Origin: Leucobacter sp. wl10
Lineage (GTDB): Bacteria; Actinomycetota; Actinomycetes; Actinomycetales; Microbacteriaceae
NCBI RefSeq assembly: GCF_003569785.1
Contig: NZ_KZ983999.1
Span: 1 to 64,000 of the forward strand
Direction: 5' to 3'
Length of the DNA: 64,000 nucleotides
The first letter of the stretch is position 1. Each line of letters opens with the position of its first letter. The translations under genes and the position numbers were made by a program. This document shows positions 25,938 through 35,196 of the stretch, piece by piece. The notes under the pieces are model-generated. The model was not told the DNA's origin, made no database searches, and saw nothing but the letters and a program-made list of their open reading frames with translations.

Positions 25938-27542
25938 ATGGTAGAGCGCGAGGTTGCCGAGACGACCGCCGGCAAGGTGCGCGGCGTGAGGGCCCACGGA
26001 GTAACCGCCTTCAAGGGCGTGCCGTACGGTGCCGACACGTCCGGATCGAATCGATTCTCACCCCCGAAACCGGCCGAGTCGTGGGGAGGTGTGCGGGAGG
26101 CCTGCATTCCCGGTCATGCGGCTCCGCAGGTGCTCGATTATCTCCAGCCCATCGACGGGCATGCTCCCACGATGAGCGAAGACTGCCTCGTGCTGAACAT
26201 CTGGACGCCCTCGCTCGACGCGGAAAGGCGACCGGTTCTCGTCTGGCTTCACGGCGGCGGCTATGCGATGGGTGCCGGCCTGGACCCGCTCACAGACGGG
26301 ACGGCACTCGCCCGCAGCCGGAACGTTGTCGTCGTCAGCGTGAATCATCGGCTCGGCATGCTGGGATTCTTGCATCTCGAAGACCTTCTGGGCCCCGACT
26401 TCGCCGGCTCGGCGAACGCGTCGATGCTCGACATCGTCGCCGCACTCGGGTGGATACGCGACAACATCGAGACGTTCGGCGGCGATGCCGGCCGCGTGAC
26501 CGTGTTCGGCGAATCGGGAGGTGGCGGGAAGGTCGGGACGCTGCTCTCCATGCGGTCGGCGCGCGGGCTGTTTCACGGCGCCATCGTCCAAAGCGGCGCG
26601 ATCATGGGCTATCGGGAAAGGGAGGTGGCCGGCGAGCGCGCTGCTGTGATCCTGAGGGAGATGGGCATCACCAAGTCGAATGCGCACCGGCTGCGAACGA
26701 TGGAACTCGCCGCTCTGCTCGAGGTGCAGAAACGGTTCGATCCCTTCGATCTGGGACGGCTCCCGGGGCCCCCGTCACTCAGCTTCGGCCCCGTGCTCGA
26801 CGGAGAGGACGTCGTCCTCGCCCCAGCCGATGCCATGGACGCCGGAATCGGCGTCGACGTGCCTTTGATCGCCGGGGGCACTCTGCACGAGACTCGCGGC
26901 TATCTCGGCCTGCTCGAGTACCTCCCTGGATTTCAGCAGGGCGATGGAAGCCTCGGAATGTCGGAGGAGGACGTCGTGCGCCGGGTCGGGCATGTGCTCG
27001 AGGGCTCGGGATTCGAAAGGGTGTTCGAGCAGTATCGAAACCTGTATCCGGACCAATCGAATTTCGGCCTGTACCTGACGATCTCCTCTGATGTCTACCT
27101 GCTGCAGCACGCCCGACTGGCGGAAAGGGGTGCCCGCTCGAAGCGGAAAGCCCCCACATTCCACTACATCGTCACCTACGAATCGCTCGCCTGGGGCGGC
27201 GTCCGTCGCGCGGGGCACGGTATCGACATCGCTGCGACGTTCAACAACGTGGATGCCGACCTGTGGCTCGCGGGCTTCCCCGGTTCAGCGGAGTTTGCGC
27301 AGTCGATGTCGTCGCTCTGGGCGACGTTTGCCGCAGACCCCTGGGGGTTCGAACAAGCGAGCGGGTGGCCCGCGTACGACCCGAACCGCCGCCCGACGAT
27401 GCTGCTCGATGCCGTGAGCGGAGTCGTGGAGGATCCGATTGCCGAGGTGCGACGGATCTGGGAGCCATACGAACTACCGGTTACGAGGGATCCCTGGGGT
27501 CGTCTCGAGGAGTGGAGAGAAGAGGGCCCGACCGTCGGTTGA
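25938..27542 (+). CDS. Type-B carboxylesterase (alpha/beta hydrolase)
   Basis: The 534-aa enzyme has the oxyanion motif [10 protein letters not shown], the nucleophile elbow [10 protein letters not shown] (Ser), [12 protein letters not shown], and an HGxD-type histidine region [14 protein letters not shown]. These are features of the cholinesterase/para-nitrobenzyl esterase family. There is no signal peptide, so it is cytoplasmic. It heads an apparent operon with a TAXI-like binding protein (20 bp gap) and, farther on, an MFS permease and FadR-type regulator. The elbow GESGGGGK differs from the common GESAGG, which may be a subfamily trait. The context suggests hydrolysis of an imported ester or lactone. 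Confidence 0.88.
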   Translation: MVEREVAETTAGKVRGVRAHGVTAFKGVPYGADTSGSNRFSPPKPAESWGGVREACIPGHAAPQVLDYLQPIDGHAPTMSEDCLVLNIWTPSLDAERRPVLVWLHGGGYAMGAGLDPLTDGTALARSRNVVVVSVNHRLGMLGFLHLEDLLGPDFAGSANASMLDIVAALGWIRDNIETFGGDAGRVTVFGESGGGGKVGTLLSMRSARGLFHGAIVQSGAIMGYREREVAGERAAVILREMGITKSNAHRLRTMELAALLEVQKRFDPFDLGRLPGPPSLSFGPVLDGEDVVLAPADAMDAGIGVDVPLIAGGTLHETRGYLGLLEYLPGFQQGDGSLGMSEEDVVRRVGHVLEGSGFERVFEQYRNLYPDQSNFGLYLTISSDVYLLQHARLAERGARSKRKAPTFHYIVTYESLAWGGVRRAGHGIDIAATFNNVDADLWLAGFPGSAEFAQSMSSLWATFAADPWGFEQASGWPAYDPNRRPTMLLDAVSGVVEDPIAEVRRIWEPYELPVTRDPWGRLEEWREEGPTVG

Positions 27543-27562
27543 GGAAGAACTGGAGTACTGGG

Positions 27563-28567
27563 ATGAGTGATTCACCGGAGCAGGTGCCTGCTGCGCGGGG
27601 AGGAGCGCTGAGCTTCGCGGGAGCGTCGACCGTCGGTCGCGGCACCCCGTGGGGGACGATCTGTGAGATCGTGGCCCGTCCGATGCGGGAGCGCGGATAT
27701 GACGTCAATATCGAAACGGGATCCTGGGGGTTGAACAACGGGCGGTATGTGTCCGACGGTCGGGCTGAGCTTGGAGCCTGGAGCATGATGTGGTTGCGCT
27801 ACGCGTACCGGGGCATCGGGAACTACGCCGATGAGGGGCCGCGCAACAACCTTCGGGTGCTGGCGCACATCAATAATCCGGCCTGGGCGGCAATAGCGGT
27901 GAACGAGGAGAGCGGCATCACCGACCTCCACGAAATCGTCGCGCAAAGGATACCGGCGAGAATCTGGGTCGGGGCCGGCCCCGCGTATCAGGAGATACTC
28001 GATTTTTACGGGCTGAGCACCGAGCTGATCGAATCGTTCGGAGGCACGATCGGTTCAGTGCACGATCTGCCGGAAGATCCCGATCCCGCGCCGATCGACG
28101 AGCCGGAGTTTCGACCATGGGCTCGGAGCGGAGAGTTCGACGTGATCATCGACTCGCTTTACGCGGGTTACCTTCCCGAGAACCACCACTGGCATGAGGC
28201 GAGCATCCTCTGGAATCTGAAGTTCTTGCCGCTGCCGGACGAACTCACCGATCTGCTCGCCGAACTCGAACTCGGTGAGCGCGGCTGGTTGCCCCACCGC
28301 CTGATCCGCGGCCTCTGGGTGGATGTTCCCACGCTCATCCGACCGCCGGATGTCATTTACGTGTCTGCGGAGATGTCCGACGAGCTCGCTTACGATCTCA
28401 CGGCCGCTATCGACTCGGTTCGTGGAGAGTTCAGGCAGACCCACCTTCCACTCTCGTACGATCCGGCGAATGTGGGGGCCGATTACGGGGTTCCGCTCCA
28501 TCCCGGCGCCGAATCCTACTACCGATCGGTCGGCTATCCGATTGGAGGCCCGCCCCCCAGGTTCTAA
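27563..28567 (+). CDS. TAXI-like TRAP solute-binding-protein homolog without signal peptide
   Basis: The 334-aa protein has the TAXI pattern LSFAGASTVGRGTPWGTICEIVARPMRERGYDVNIETG, then LRVLAHINNPAWAAIAVNEESGITDLHEI..., ARIWVGAGPAYQEILDFYGL. TAXI proteins normally are exported lipoproteins of TRAP transporters. This one starts directly at the mature fold (MSDSPEQVPAARGGALSFAG) with no hydrophobic leader, and no TRAP membrane subunit is encoded nearby. ATG 27563 lies 20 bp after the esterase stop, with GGAG upstream. It may be a cytoplasmic ligand-binding or enzymatic derivative. Confidence 0.78.
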   Translation: MSDSPEQVPAARGGALSFAGASTVGRGTPWGTICEIVARPMRERGYDVNIETGSWGLNNGRYVSDGRAELGAWSMMWLRYAYRGIGNYADEGPRNNLRVLAHINNPAWAAIAVNEESGITDLHEIVAQRIPARIWVGAGPAYQEILDFYGLSTELIESFGGTIGSVHDLPEDPDPAPIDEPEFRPWARSGEFDVIIDSLYAGYLPENHHWHEASILWNLKFLPLPDELTDLLAELELGERGWLPHRLIRGLWVDVPTLIRPPDVIYVSAEMSDELAYDLTAAIDSVRGEFRQTHLPLSYDPANVGADYGVPLHPGAESYYRSVGYPIGGPPPRF

Positions 28568-28693
28568 CGGCGCCGGGCCGGGCATCATCCGGATGGGCCG
28601 CGGATCCCCGTGCCGGGGCGCAGGCCACTTCCCGGAGGCCGTTCCCCTTCCCTCCCTCTTCTTCGATACTGACATCAGATTGGATTGTTGAAA

Positions 28694-29968
28694 ATGAAAA
28701 TCGAAAAGCTGCGCTGGGTGACCCTGGCGCTTCAGGTTCTCATCGCGGTGGCAACCGATGTGCAGTACGAACTGTCCGTGCTCATGGTGCCCTTGGAGAA
28801 GGAGCGCGGCTGGGCCATTCCCGTCGTTGCTCTCGCGTTCACCCTCACGTTCTGGGTGGGTCCTTTCGGCAACTTCATCGGAGGTTACATGCGCGACAAG
28901 CTGGGCGAACGGAAGTCGATTCTTCTGGGCGGCCTCGTGTACGGGCTCTTCCTCACCGCGAGCGCTTTCGCGCCGAATGCCTACGTCTTCATCCTGCTGT
29001 GGGGGATGGGTGCGGCGCTCGGCGTCTACATCATCTATGTGTCGTCGGTCTCCAACGTAGGTGCTCTGTTCCCTGAGCGGCGCGGCCTCGCGCTGGGCAT
29101 CTATCTCGGCGCGGCGACGGCCGGACTCGCCGTGTTGGCGCCGATCGTCGAAGCGCTTGCCAGTGCGACCAACGCGCGCGCGGCCATCATCATCCTCGGC
29201 GTATCGTCGATCGTCGTCGTCCCCGTCGCTGCACTCTTCCTCGTCATCGCGCCGGTCGGTTTTCATCCGAGTCGGGGTCGCGATGCGGACGAGTCCGAGC
29301 CGGTGAGGGCTCCGCACACCCTGGGCGCGCAGATATCTCCGCTGACGATGATTCGCACCCCGCTGTTCTGGGTATTCGCGGGGTCGATCATCGTCACCAG
29401 TGTTGCTTCGCTCGTTTTCCAGAGCACCGGCCCGGTCATCGGGGAGGTGGCCCTCGGCCTGGACAGTGCAACGGCGGCGCTCGTGATCTCGGTCTTCTCG
29501 CTCACCAGCACCGTTGGCGCCGTGTTCAACGGCGTGATCGCCGACAAGCTGGGCGGGTGGGCCGGCCTCTTCTTCGTAGCGGTTGTCGCAACTGTCGCGT
29601 GCGTCGCGCTTGTCGTCTCCCGGGTGGACAGCGCCTGGATCTTCTTCGCGGCTTCCGCGCTGCTGGGCCTCACCTATGGCGCTGTAACGGTTATGATCCC
29701 GCAGATCGTGATGAACTCCTTCGGAGAGAAGTACTTCGGACGCAATCTCGCCACGATCAGCCTCAGCACCCTGCCCCCCGCACTGATCGCCCCCCAGATC
29801 GCGGTGAACTTGGACGCGCCGATGGCCTTCACCATCTGTCTGGTGCTCTCGGCACTGGGCGTCCCCCTCGCGCTGGGGGTGCGGCAGGCGACACGCAGGC
29901 TCGCCGGATCGGCCGCCAAGTATCAGCCGGTCGATCCAGGCGGGGGCACCACTGCGAGCACCGCATGA
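28694..29968 (+). CDS. OFA-like MFS transporter (oxalate/formate-antiporter family)
   Basis: The 424-aa protein has 12 predicted membrane segments. It shows YELSVLMVPLEKERGWAIPVVALAFTLTFW (TM1-2), GGYMRDKLGERKSILLGG (motif A) and LGVYIIYVSSVSNVGALFPERRGLALGIYLG, similar to OFA-type carboxylate transporters. I take ATG 28694; a TTG at 28685 is possible and no good Shine-Dalgarno is seen. It would import or exchange the organic acid handled by the esterase and TAXI-like gene. Confidence 0.82.
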   Translation: MKIEKLRWVTLALQVLIAVATDVQYELSVLMVPLEKERGWAIPVVALAFTLTFWVGPFGNFIGGYMRDKLGERKSILLGGLVYGLFLTASAFAPNAYVFILLWGMGAALGVYIIYVSSVSNVGALFPERRGLALGIYLGAATAGLAVLAPIVEALASATNARAAIIILGVSSIVVVPVAALFLVIAPVGFHPSRGRDADESEPVRAPHTLGAQISPLTMIRTPLFWVFAGSIIVTSVASLVFQSTGPVIGEVALGLDSATAALVISVFSLTSTVGAVFNGVIADKLGGWAGLFFVAVVATVACVALVVSRVDSAWIFFAASALLGLTYGAVTVMIPQIVMNSFGEKYFGRNLATISLSTLPPALIAPQIAVNLDAPMAFTICLVLSALGVPLALGVRQATRRLAGSAAKYQPVDPGGGTTASTA

Positions 29969-30126
29969 CATTCGCAACCGCGGGTGACTGCAAGGGAGTC
30001 CGAAGGCACGGCTCGTTCCTGTGGATCCAGGCGCCGAGAGTCCGGCAGAATGAAGGCACCGCAAACGATACTATTGTGAGTTCGTGATTCTCACGGGAAT
30101 CGAACGAGAAAAAGGGGACTGAGCAC

Positions 30127-30858
30127 GTGTCACTCGCCCGCGGAGGCAAACCGGCCCCTGTCGATTCACCGAGCTGGGCACCGGTGGATGGAACCCGCAC
30201 GGCGTCGAAACAGGTGATCGAGCAGATCCGCCGAGAGTTCTTCAACGGGATGGAGCCCGGTACCCCGCTGGGCACGGAAGGCGAACTCGCCGAGCAGTTC
30301 AACGTGAGCCGCATCACCGTGCGGGACGCGGTACGAAGCCTCGAAGCGATGGGAATCGTGGAGGTCAGAGTCGGCGCGCGGGGCGGCGTCCGGATAGCGC
30401 AGAGCGACCTGACCGTGTTCAGCGATGCGCTCGCCGTGCAGGCCCACCTTCTCGGCGTTGAATGGTCTGAGATCACTGAGGCGATGAGGCTGATCGAGCC
30501 GCAGGCCGCACGCCTTGCCGCCGAACGTGCCGAGGAGTCGGACATCGCCAGGTTGGAAGAGCTGGTCGAAGCCCAGAGAGCGGCCAAGCACGACCCGGAG
30601 ACGTTCCGGGTCTTCGCCGCAGATTTCCACTCGGCGATCGCTGAATCGACCGGCAACAGGCCGCTGTACGTTGCGCTCAAGGCTCTGCGTACCAGTGAGG
30701 AACGACTGCTGATCCCCAGCGCCGTCCCCAGAATCGCCGACGAGGTCATCGCGTCGCACGCCGAACTCTGCGAAGCCATTCGCGCCGCGGATGCCGACGA
30801 AGCGGAACGGCTAATGACCGAGCACTTGAGAGCAGATGCTGAAGACCAGCCGCGCTGA
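30127..30858 (+). CDS. GntR-family FadR-type regulator of the esterase cluster
   Basis: The 243-aa protein has a winged HTH (LGTEGELAEQFNVSRITVRDAVRSLEAMGIVEVRVGARGGVRI, residues ~50-95) and an FCD domain with metal-site residues in FAADFHSAIAESTGN and SHAELCEAIRAAD. GTG 30127 follows AAGGGG. It terminates a gene row of one direction with the esterase, TAXI-like and MFS genes, so it is their likely repressor. Confidence 0.87.
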   Translation: MSLARGGKPAPVDSPSWAPVDGTRTASKQVIEQIRREFFNGMEPGTPLGTEGELAEQFNVSRITVRDAVRSLEAMGIVEVRVGARGGVRIAQSDLTVFSDALAVQAHLLGVEWSEITEAMRLIEPQAARLAAERAEESDIARLEELVEAQRAAKHDPETFRVFAADFHSAIAESTGNRPLYVALKALRTSEERLLIPSAVPRIADEVIASHAELCEAIRAADADEAERLMTEHLRADAEDQPR

Positions 30859-31104
30859 GCGCCTGCCGCTCGCGAGCTCGCGCGAGCACGCTTCGTAACG
30901 CGTTGCCCGACGTCGGCGGGAGGATCCGGAGCCGGACCGTAGCGCCACGCAGCAGCCATGAGCGGCCCGGTGGGTCGCAGAATCCGCAGAACTCCGCGCC
31001 CCTCAGGTGGAATCGGGGCTTCCGGGCCGAACGGTCGAGTGTCGAGCGCGGAGGAAGAGCGGTGACCGCCGGCAGGGTCGCCCGCCGCCAGGACAGCGGC
31101 TCGC

Positions 31105-32130
31105 TCAGGCCCGATCCGGGGCGATGCGCACGAGCATCTTGCCGGTGTTCGAGCCGCGCATCATGTCGAGGAAGGCGTCGACGGTGTTCTCGATGCCGTC
31201 TACGACGGTCTCGTCGTAGACGATGCTGCCGGCTGCGAGCCAGGCGCCCATCTTCTCCTGGAACTCGGGGGCGAGGTGCAGCCAGGATGCCAGGGTGAAG
31301 CCCCGGAAGGTGAGGGAGCGGGTGATGATGTTGGCCATGTTGTCGGGGCCGGGAGCGCGCTCGGTCGTGTTGTAGCCGGAGATCGCGCCGCACAGGGCTG
31401 CCCGGCCGCCGTCGTTGAAGGCATCGAGCGCGGCCTCGAGGTGGTCGCCGCCGACGTTGTCGAAGAACACGTCGACGCCCTCGGGAGCGGCGGCGGCGAG
31501 TTGCTCGCGCACCGGGGCGTCGCGATAGTCGAAGGCGGCGTCGTAACCGTACTTCTCCGTCAGCAGTGCGACCTTCTCGGCCGATCCCGCCGAGCCGATG
31601 ACGCGCCCCGCGCCGAGCAGCCTCGCGATCTGGCCCGCGGCCGTGCCGACGGCCCCGGCAGCGCCGGAGACGAAGACGGTGTCGCCCTCCTCGAGGCCCG
31701 CGATCGCGGTGAGGCCGACGTAGGCCGTCAGTCCCGTCATGCCGAGGATGTGCAGGCGGAGGGAGAGGGGAACGCCGGGCGTCTCGGGCACGACGCGGAA
31801 ACTCGCAGCGTCGGCCTGCACGGTGTCGCTCCATCCGTGCTGGTGCAACACGGCTGCGCCGACGGGCACCGCGTCGGAGGCCGATTCGACGACGCGGCCG
31901 ATCGCGCCGCCGCCGATCGTCTCGTCGAGTGCGTAGGGTCTGACGTAGCTGCGCACATCGTTCATCCGCCCGCGCATGTAGGGGTCGACGGACACGAACT
32001 CATTGCGAACCCGCACCTGTCCGGGCCGAAGGTCGCCGTAGTCGACTGTGACGGTGCGGAAGTCGTCGTGAGTCGGCCAGCCCTGCGGGCGCTGGGAGAG
32101 TTGGATCTGAGTGCTGGGAAACGCGGACAT
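31105..32130 (-). CDS. CurA/YncB-type NADP-dependent oxidoreductase (MDR superfamily)
   Basis: The 341-aa zinc-independent medium-chain reductase has QRPQGWPTHDDF and YMRGRMND at the N-terminus. The Rossmann motif is VFVSGAAGAVGTAAGQIARLLGA, with YDAAFDYRD and DVFFDNVGGDHLEAAL following. These are hallmarks of the CurA/leukotriene-B4 dehydrogenase group, which reduces activated double bonds with NADPH. ATG 32130 is used; an uninterrupted frame continues upstream through the next gene in antisense but has no family character. It is probably co-transcribed with the DUF1304 gene 31 bp upstream and controlled by the divergent TetR. Confidence 0.9.
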   Translation of the reverse strand: MSAFPSTQIQLSQRPQGWPTHDDFRTVTVDYGDLRPGQVRVRNEFVSVDPYMRGRMNDVRSYVRPYALDETIGGGAIGRVVESASDAVPVGAAVLHQHGWSDTVQADAASFRVVPETPGVPLSLRLHILGMTGLTAYVGLTAIAGLEEGDTVFVSGAAGAVGTAAGQIARLLGAGRVIGSAGSAEKVALLTEKYGYDAAFDYRDAPVREQLAAAAPEGVDVFFDNVGGDHLEAALDAFNDGGRAALCGAISGYNTTERAPGPDNMANIITRSLTFRGFTLASWLHLAPEFQEKMGAWLAAGSIVYDETVVDGIENTVDAFLDMMRGSNTGKMLVRIAPDRA

Positions 32131-32161
32131 CCGTGAACTTTCTGTGTGAGGGGGACGGTTT

Positions 32162-32548
32162 TCAGGCGGCGAGGCCGATGGCGAGTGCGACGACCCCCAT
32201 CGCGGGGATCGCGCCCTGCTTGAGCGCGGCGGCGGCCTTCTCGGGACTGGACAGGAGCAGCACGAGTGAGGCGGCGACCATCGAGCCGGCGCCGGCGAAC
32301 ACGAGGGTCGCGCCGATAGCCGGCTGTCCCAAGGCGGTGAACGCGATGCCGACGAACACTGCGAGGGCGAGGAAGAGGTTGTAGAAGCCCTGGTTGAAGG
32401 CGAGCTCCTTCGTGTTCGCGGCCTGCTCTGCCGTGAGCCCGAAGGTGGCGCGGGCGCGCGGGCTCGTCCACGCCAGCGACTCAAGCACGAAGATGTAGAC
32501 ATGCACGAGGGCGGCGACGCCCGAGAGCACGAGTCCTGCGATGACCAT
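32162..32548 (-). CDS. DUF1304 membrane protein
   Basis: The 128-aa protein has four predicted membrane helices. FVLESLAWTSPRARATFGL, AANTKELAFNQGFYNLFLALAVF and a short C-terminal helix are diagnostic for DUF1304. Function is unknown; the family often sits beside oxidoreductases and TetR/HxlR regulators, as here. ATG 32548 has GGAGG upstream. It is divergent from the TetR gene at 32683. Confidence 0.88.
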   Translation of the reverse strand: MVIAGLVLSGVAALVHVYIFVLESLAWTSPRARATFGLTAEQAANTKELAFNQGFYNLFLALAVFVGIAFTALGQPAIGATLVFAGAGSMVAASLVLLLSSPEKAAAALKQGAIPAMGVVALAIGLAA

Positions 32549-32682
32549 GGTTCCGCCTCCTCCGAGAGCGGCGATACCGCTCCGATTATTCTGTACCGAT
32601 TAATCCAATATATGCTGTAGCAACCGGTTCGGCTGCACTCGGCCGGCGATCGGACGGCGATGGTCCGAAAGGAGTGGGGATC
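32549..32682. promoter_or_regulatory. Divergent DUF1304/TetR control region with CCGATTA repeats
   Basis: Around 32578-32605 the sequence contains two direct CCGATTA elements 16 bp apart, the second inside ACCGATTAATCC, in a short AT-rich island (CAATATATGCTGTAG follows). This is a reasonable place for overlapping promoters and a TetR operator, but no perfect palindrome was found. Confidence 0.35.
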
Positions 32683-33258
32683 GTGGCGCGCACGCTGGCC
32701 TTCGATCGCGCCGCCGCGGTGCGCGGTGCGCGGGCCGTATTCTGGCGCGACGGCTACGCCGAGGCCTCCCTCCCCGCGCTGGAGGAGGCCACTGGGCTCA
32801 GCCGGTCGAGCATCTACAACTCGTTCGGCTCCAAGCGCGGGCTGTTCGACGCCGCTGTGCAGAGCTACCTGGACGAGGTGATCCGCCCCCGACTGCGCCC
32901 CCTCCGGCAGCAGACGGTCGCCGCCGACGCCGTGCTCGACTACCTCGACGGGCTGGGGGAGGCGTTCGCTCGCTTCGACGGGCTCCCCGGCTGCCTGCTC
33001 GTCAACACCGCAGGCACGCCTCTGGCGGAGGAGGCCGAGGTGGCCCGGATCATCGCCGGCTACCGCGCCGAGCTGCGAGGGGCCATCGCCAACGGCATTC
33101 TGGCGCGCGGCGCTCACCTCGCCGCCGCGGATCGCGAGTGCCTCACGGAGGCGGTGACCGGCCTCGTCGTCGCCGCTTTCGCCCTCGTCCGGGTCGATTC
33201 CGAGCTGGCGATCGGCACGCTCCGGACGGCGCGCGAGCTCGTCCTGTCCGTGCGCTGA
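32683..33258 (+). CDS. TetR-family regulator
   Basis: The 191-aa protein starts VARTLAFDRAAAVRGARAVFWRDGYAEASLPALEEATGLSRSSIYNSFGSKRGLFDAAVQSYL, a standard TetR HTH, followed by a C-terminal ligand domain with GLPGCLLVNTAG. GTG 32683 is ~8 nt after AAAGGAG and begins at the conserved residues; GTG 32674 overlaps the Shine-Dalgarno. It likely represses the divergent DUF1304-CurA operon. Confidence 0.88.
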   Translation: MARTLAFDRAAAVRGARAVFWRDGYAEASLPALEEATGLSRSSIYNSFGSKRGLFDAAVQSYLDEVIRPRLRPLRQQTVAADAVLDYLDGLGEAFARFDGLPGCLLVNTAGTPLAEEAEVARIIAGYRAELRGAIANGILARGAHLAAADRECLTEAVTGLVVAAFALVRVDSELAIGTLRTARELVLSVR

Positions 33259-33434
33259 CCCCGGGCTCCGCTTCGGCGTGTTCGACTCGGCCCGGCGACC
33301 GCCGCCTCCTCGTGGAACTGGGGCCGCCGGCGTCTCCACCGCCGGCGTCGAACGCTGATCCGCGTGCTGCGAGTCTGCGACGTCGCGGTAGCGGCGCGCG
33401 GGTCGGTCGCAGGGCGCAGTGGGATAATCGATGC

Positions 33435-34034
33435 ATGACAGGTTCCGCCACAGCGCGCAAAAGCGCTCCGATCGCCTTCGCGATCTTCCTGATCGTCGCC
33501 GGAGCGCTGGGCTGGTGGGCGGCCTTCAACCTGACGGTCGAAAAGATCGAGCTCCTGAAAGACCCGGGCGTGGAGCTCGCCTGCGACTTCAGCGTGCTGG
33601 TGCAGTGCGGCAAGAACCTCGACTCGCCGCAGGGGGCGGTCTTCGGGTTCCCGAATCCGATCATCGGCCTCGGGGGCTTCGTCGCGCCGATCGCCGTCGG
33701 ATTCGGGGTTCTTGCGGGAGCGCGCTATGCGCGCTGGTTCTGGATCGCCTTTCACGTCGGGATCGTGGGGGCGCTGGCATTCGTGGTCTGGCTCATCTCG
33801 CAGAGCATCTTCGTGCTCGGCACGCTGTGCCCGTGGTGCATGGTGGTGTGGTCGGTCACGATTCCCCTGTTCTGGGCCGTCACCTCGCACACCCTCGCCG
33901 AGTGCGTCTACGGTCGGGGGGTCGCCGTCGGAGCCTGGCTGCGCAGCTGGATCATCCCGATCACCATCGTCTGCTACGGCGTGATCGTCCTGTTGGCCCA
34001 GATCCGATTGAACGCCCTCTTCAGGCTTTACTAG
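33435..34034 (+). CDS. Bacterial VKOR (vitamin K epoxide reductase) family protein
   Basis: The 199-aa protein has four to five membrane helices. The loop cysteine pair is in ACDFSVLVQCGKN and the quinone-site CxxC is in GTLCPWCMVV. VKOR proteins reoxidise DsbA-like proteins and pass electrons to menaquinone. Here the gene is followed after 34 bp by a DsbA-like gene, the typical actinobacterial disulfide-forming pair. All four redox cysteines are present. Confidence 0.92.
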   Translation: MTGSATARKSAPIAFAIFLIVAGALGWWAAFNLTVEKIELLKDPGVELACDFSVLVQCGKNLDSPQGAVFGFPNPIIGLGGFVAPIAVGFGVLAGARYARWFWIAFHVGIVGALAFVVWLISQSIFVLGTLCPWCMVVWSVTIPLFWAVTSHTLAECVYGRGVAVGAWLRSWIIPITIVCYGVIVLLAQIRLNALFRLY

Positions 34035-34068
34035 GTCGCCCCACATCTTTGCCGGGTATCTTGAAGCG

Positions 34069-34944
34069 GTGCCCGATCAGAAGATCCCCAAGAAGCAACG
34101 GCTGGCCGCAGCCCGCGAGCGCGTGCGGTTGGAACAGGAGAGGGAGCGCAGGCGCGCCAAGCGCAGGCAAGTGCTCATCCGGGCCGTCGCGACGGTCGGC
34201 GCGCTCGCCCTCCTGGCCGGCGTCGGCGGCATCGTGTGGGCCTCCACGCGGCCGCCCGCTCCCGGGCCCGCGAACATGCTCTCCGGGGGAGTGGTGTTCA
34301 CCGGCGGGGGAGGCAAGACCAGCGTCGTCAAGACGGCCGGGATGCCGGCGGGCAGCGATGCGGTGCCGACGGACCCGAAGAAGTCCTCGGCGCCGGCGCG
34401 CATCGTGACCTACATCGACTTCAGCTGCGAGTACTGCAAGGCGTTCGAAGGGGCGAACGCCCAGCAGATCGAGAAGATGGTCGCGCAGGGCGAGGCCACG
34501 CTGGAGGTGCAACCCGTCGCCATCCTCGGTGACTACTCGCTCCGTGCCGCGAGCGCGGCATCCTGCATGGCGGCCCTCCAGCCCGAGTCGTTCTTCGACA
34601 TGCTCGCCGCGATGTACGAGAACCAGCCCACCGAGGGCGGCCCCGGCATGACCAACTCCCAGATCCTCGACGTCTGGGCGGGCGCGGGGATCGACCCCTC
34701 GCCGCAATTGGCCTCGTGCGTGCGGAGCGGGCAGTACACGGACTGGATCCAAGCCCGCACCCAGAGCGTGGCCACCGACCCGAAGACGGTGAACCCGGCC
34801 ACCGGAAGCTTCGGGACGCCGACGGTGTTCGTCAACGATGTGCGCTACGAGCCGCAGAACCTGAACGACCCCAAGGAGTTCGCCGCCTTCGTCGCCGCCA
34901 ACCGCACGGACAGCAAGAAGAGCACTCCGACCCCGTCGTCGTAA
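34069..34944 (+). CDS. DsbA-like thioredoxin-fold protein (membrane-anchored)
   Basis: The 291-aa protein has a charged cytoplasmic N-terminus, one membrane anchor (VLIRAVATVGALALLAGVGGIVWAS, residues ~45-65) and an extracytoplasmic DsbA domain with the active site FSCEYCKAF (CxxC). The cis-Pro loop is SFGTPTVFVNDVRY. It introduces disulfides in secreted proteins, re-oxidised by the VKOR protein encoded just upstream. The start is GTG 34069. Confidence 0.9.
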   Translation: MPDQKIPKKQRLAAARERVRLEQERERRRAKRRQVLIRAVATVGALALLAGVGGIVWASTRPPAPGPANMLSGGVVFTGGGGKTSVVKTAGMPAGSDAVPTDPKKSSAPARIVTYIDFSCEYCKAFEGANAQQIEKMVAQGEATLEVQPVAILGDYSLRAASAASCMAALQPESFFDMLAAMYENQPTEGGPGMTNSQILDVWAGAGIDPSPQLASCVRSGQYTDWIQARTQSVATDPKTVNPATGSFGTPTVFVNDVRYEPQNLNDPKEFAAFVAANRTDSKKSTPTPSS

Positions 34945-35196
34945 GACTCTCAGCAGCCCTCGGCCCGCTCGGGGAGGTTGACCGATGCGGAGCGCTCACG
35001 ATATGCCGAGCATTCTGAGGCCCGGCGAAGTGCTGCCTCTGACTTGCGCGTAGGGGTCGGCTCCAGCTCTCGGTGCGCACCTTCGCGGTATCGACCCCGA
35101 CGATCGTGACGGTTTCGGTGTCGTTGCCCGGCTCGTCGATCCTGCTGCCGCTCTATGTTCAGCAGGTGCTCGGTGAGCCGGCCTGCATCGCCGGCG

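Noticed and set aside
31105..33339. A 744-codon continuous frame covering the CurA-like gene and the region upstream on the minus strand
   Set aside because: Only the part from 32130 downward is family-like; the upstream extension is antisense to TetR and overlaps the DUF1304 gene in another frame, as expected in high-GC DNA.
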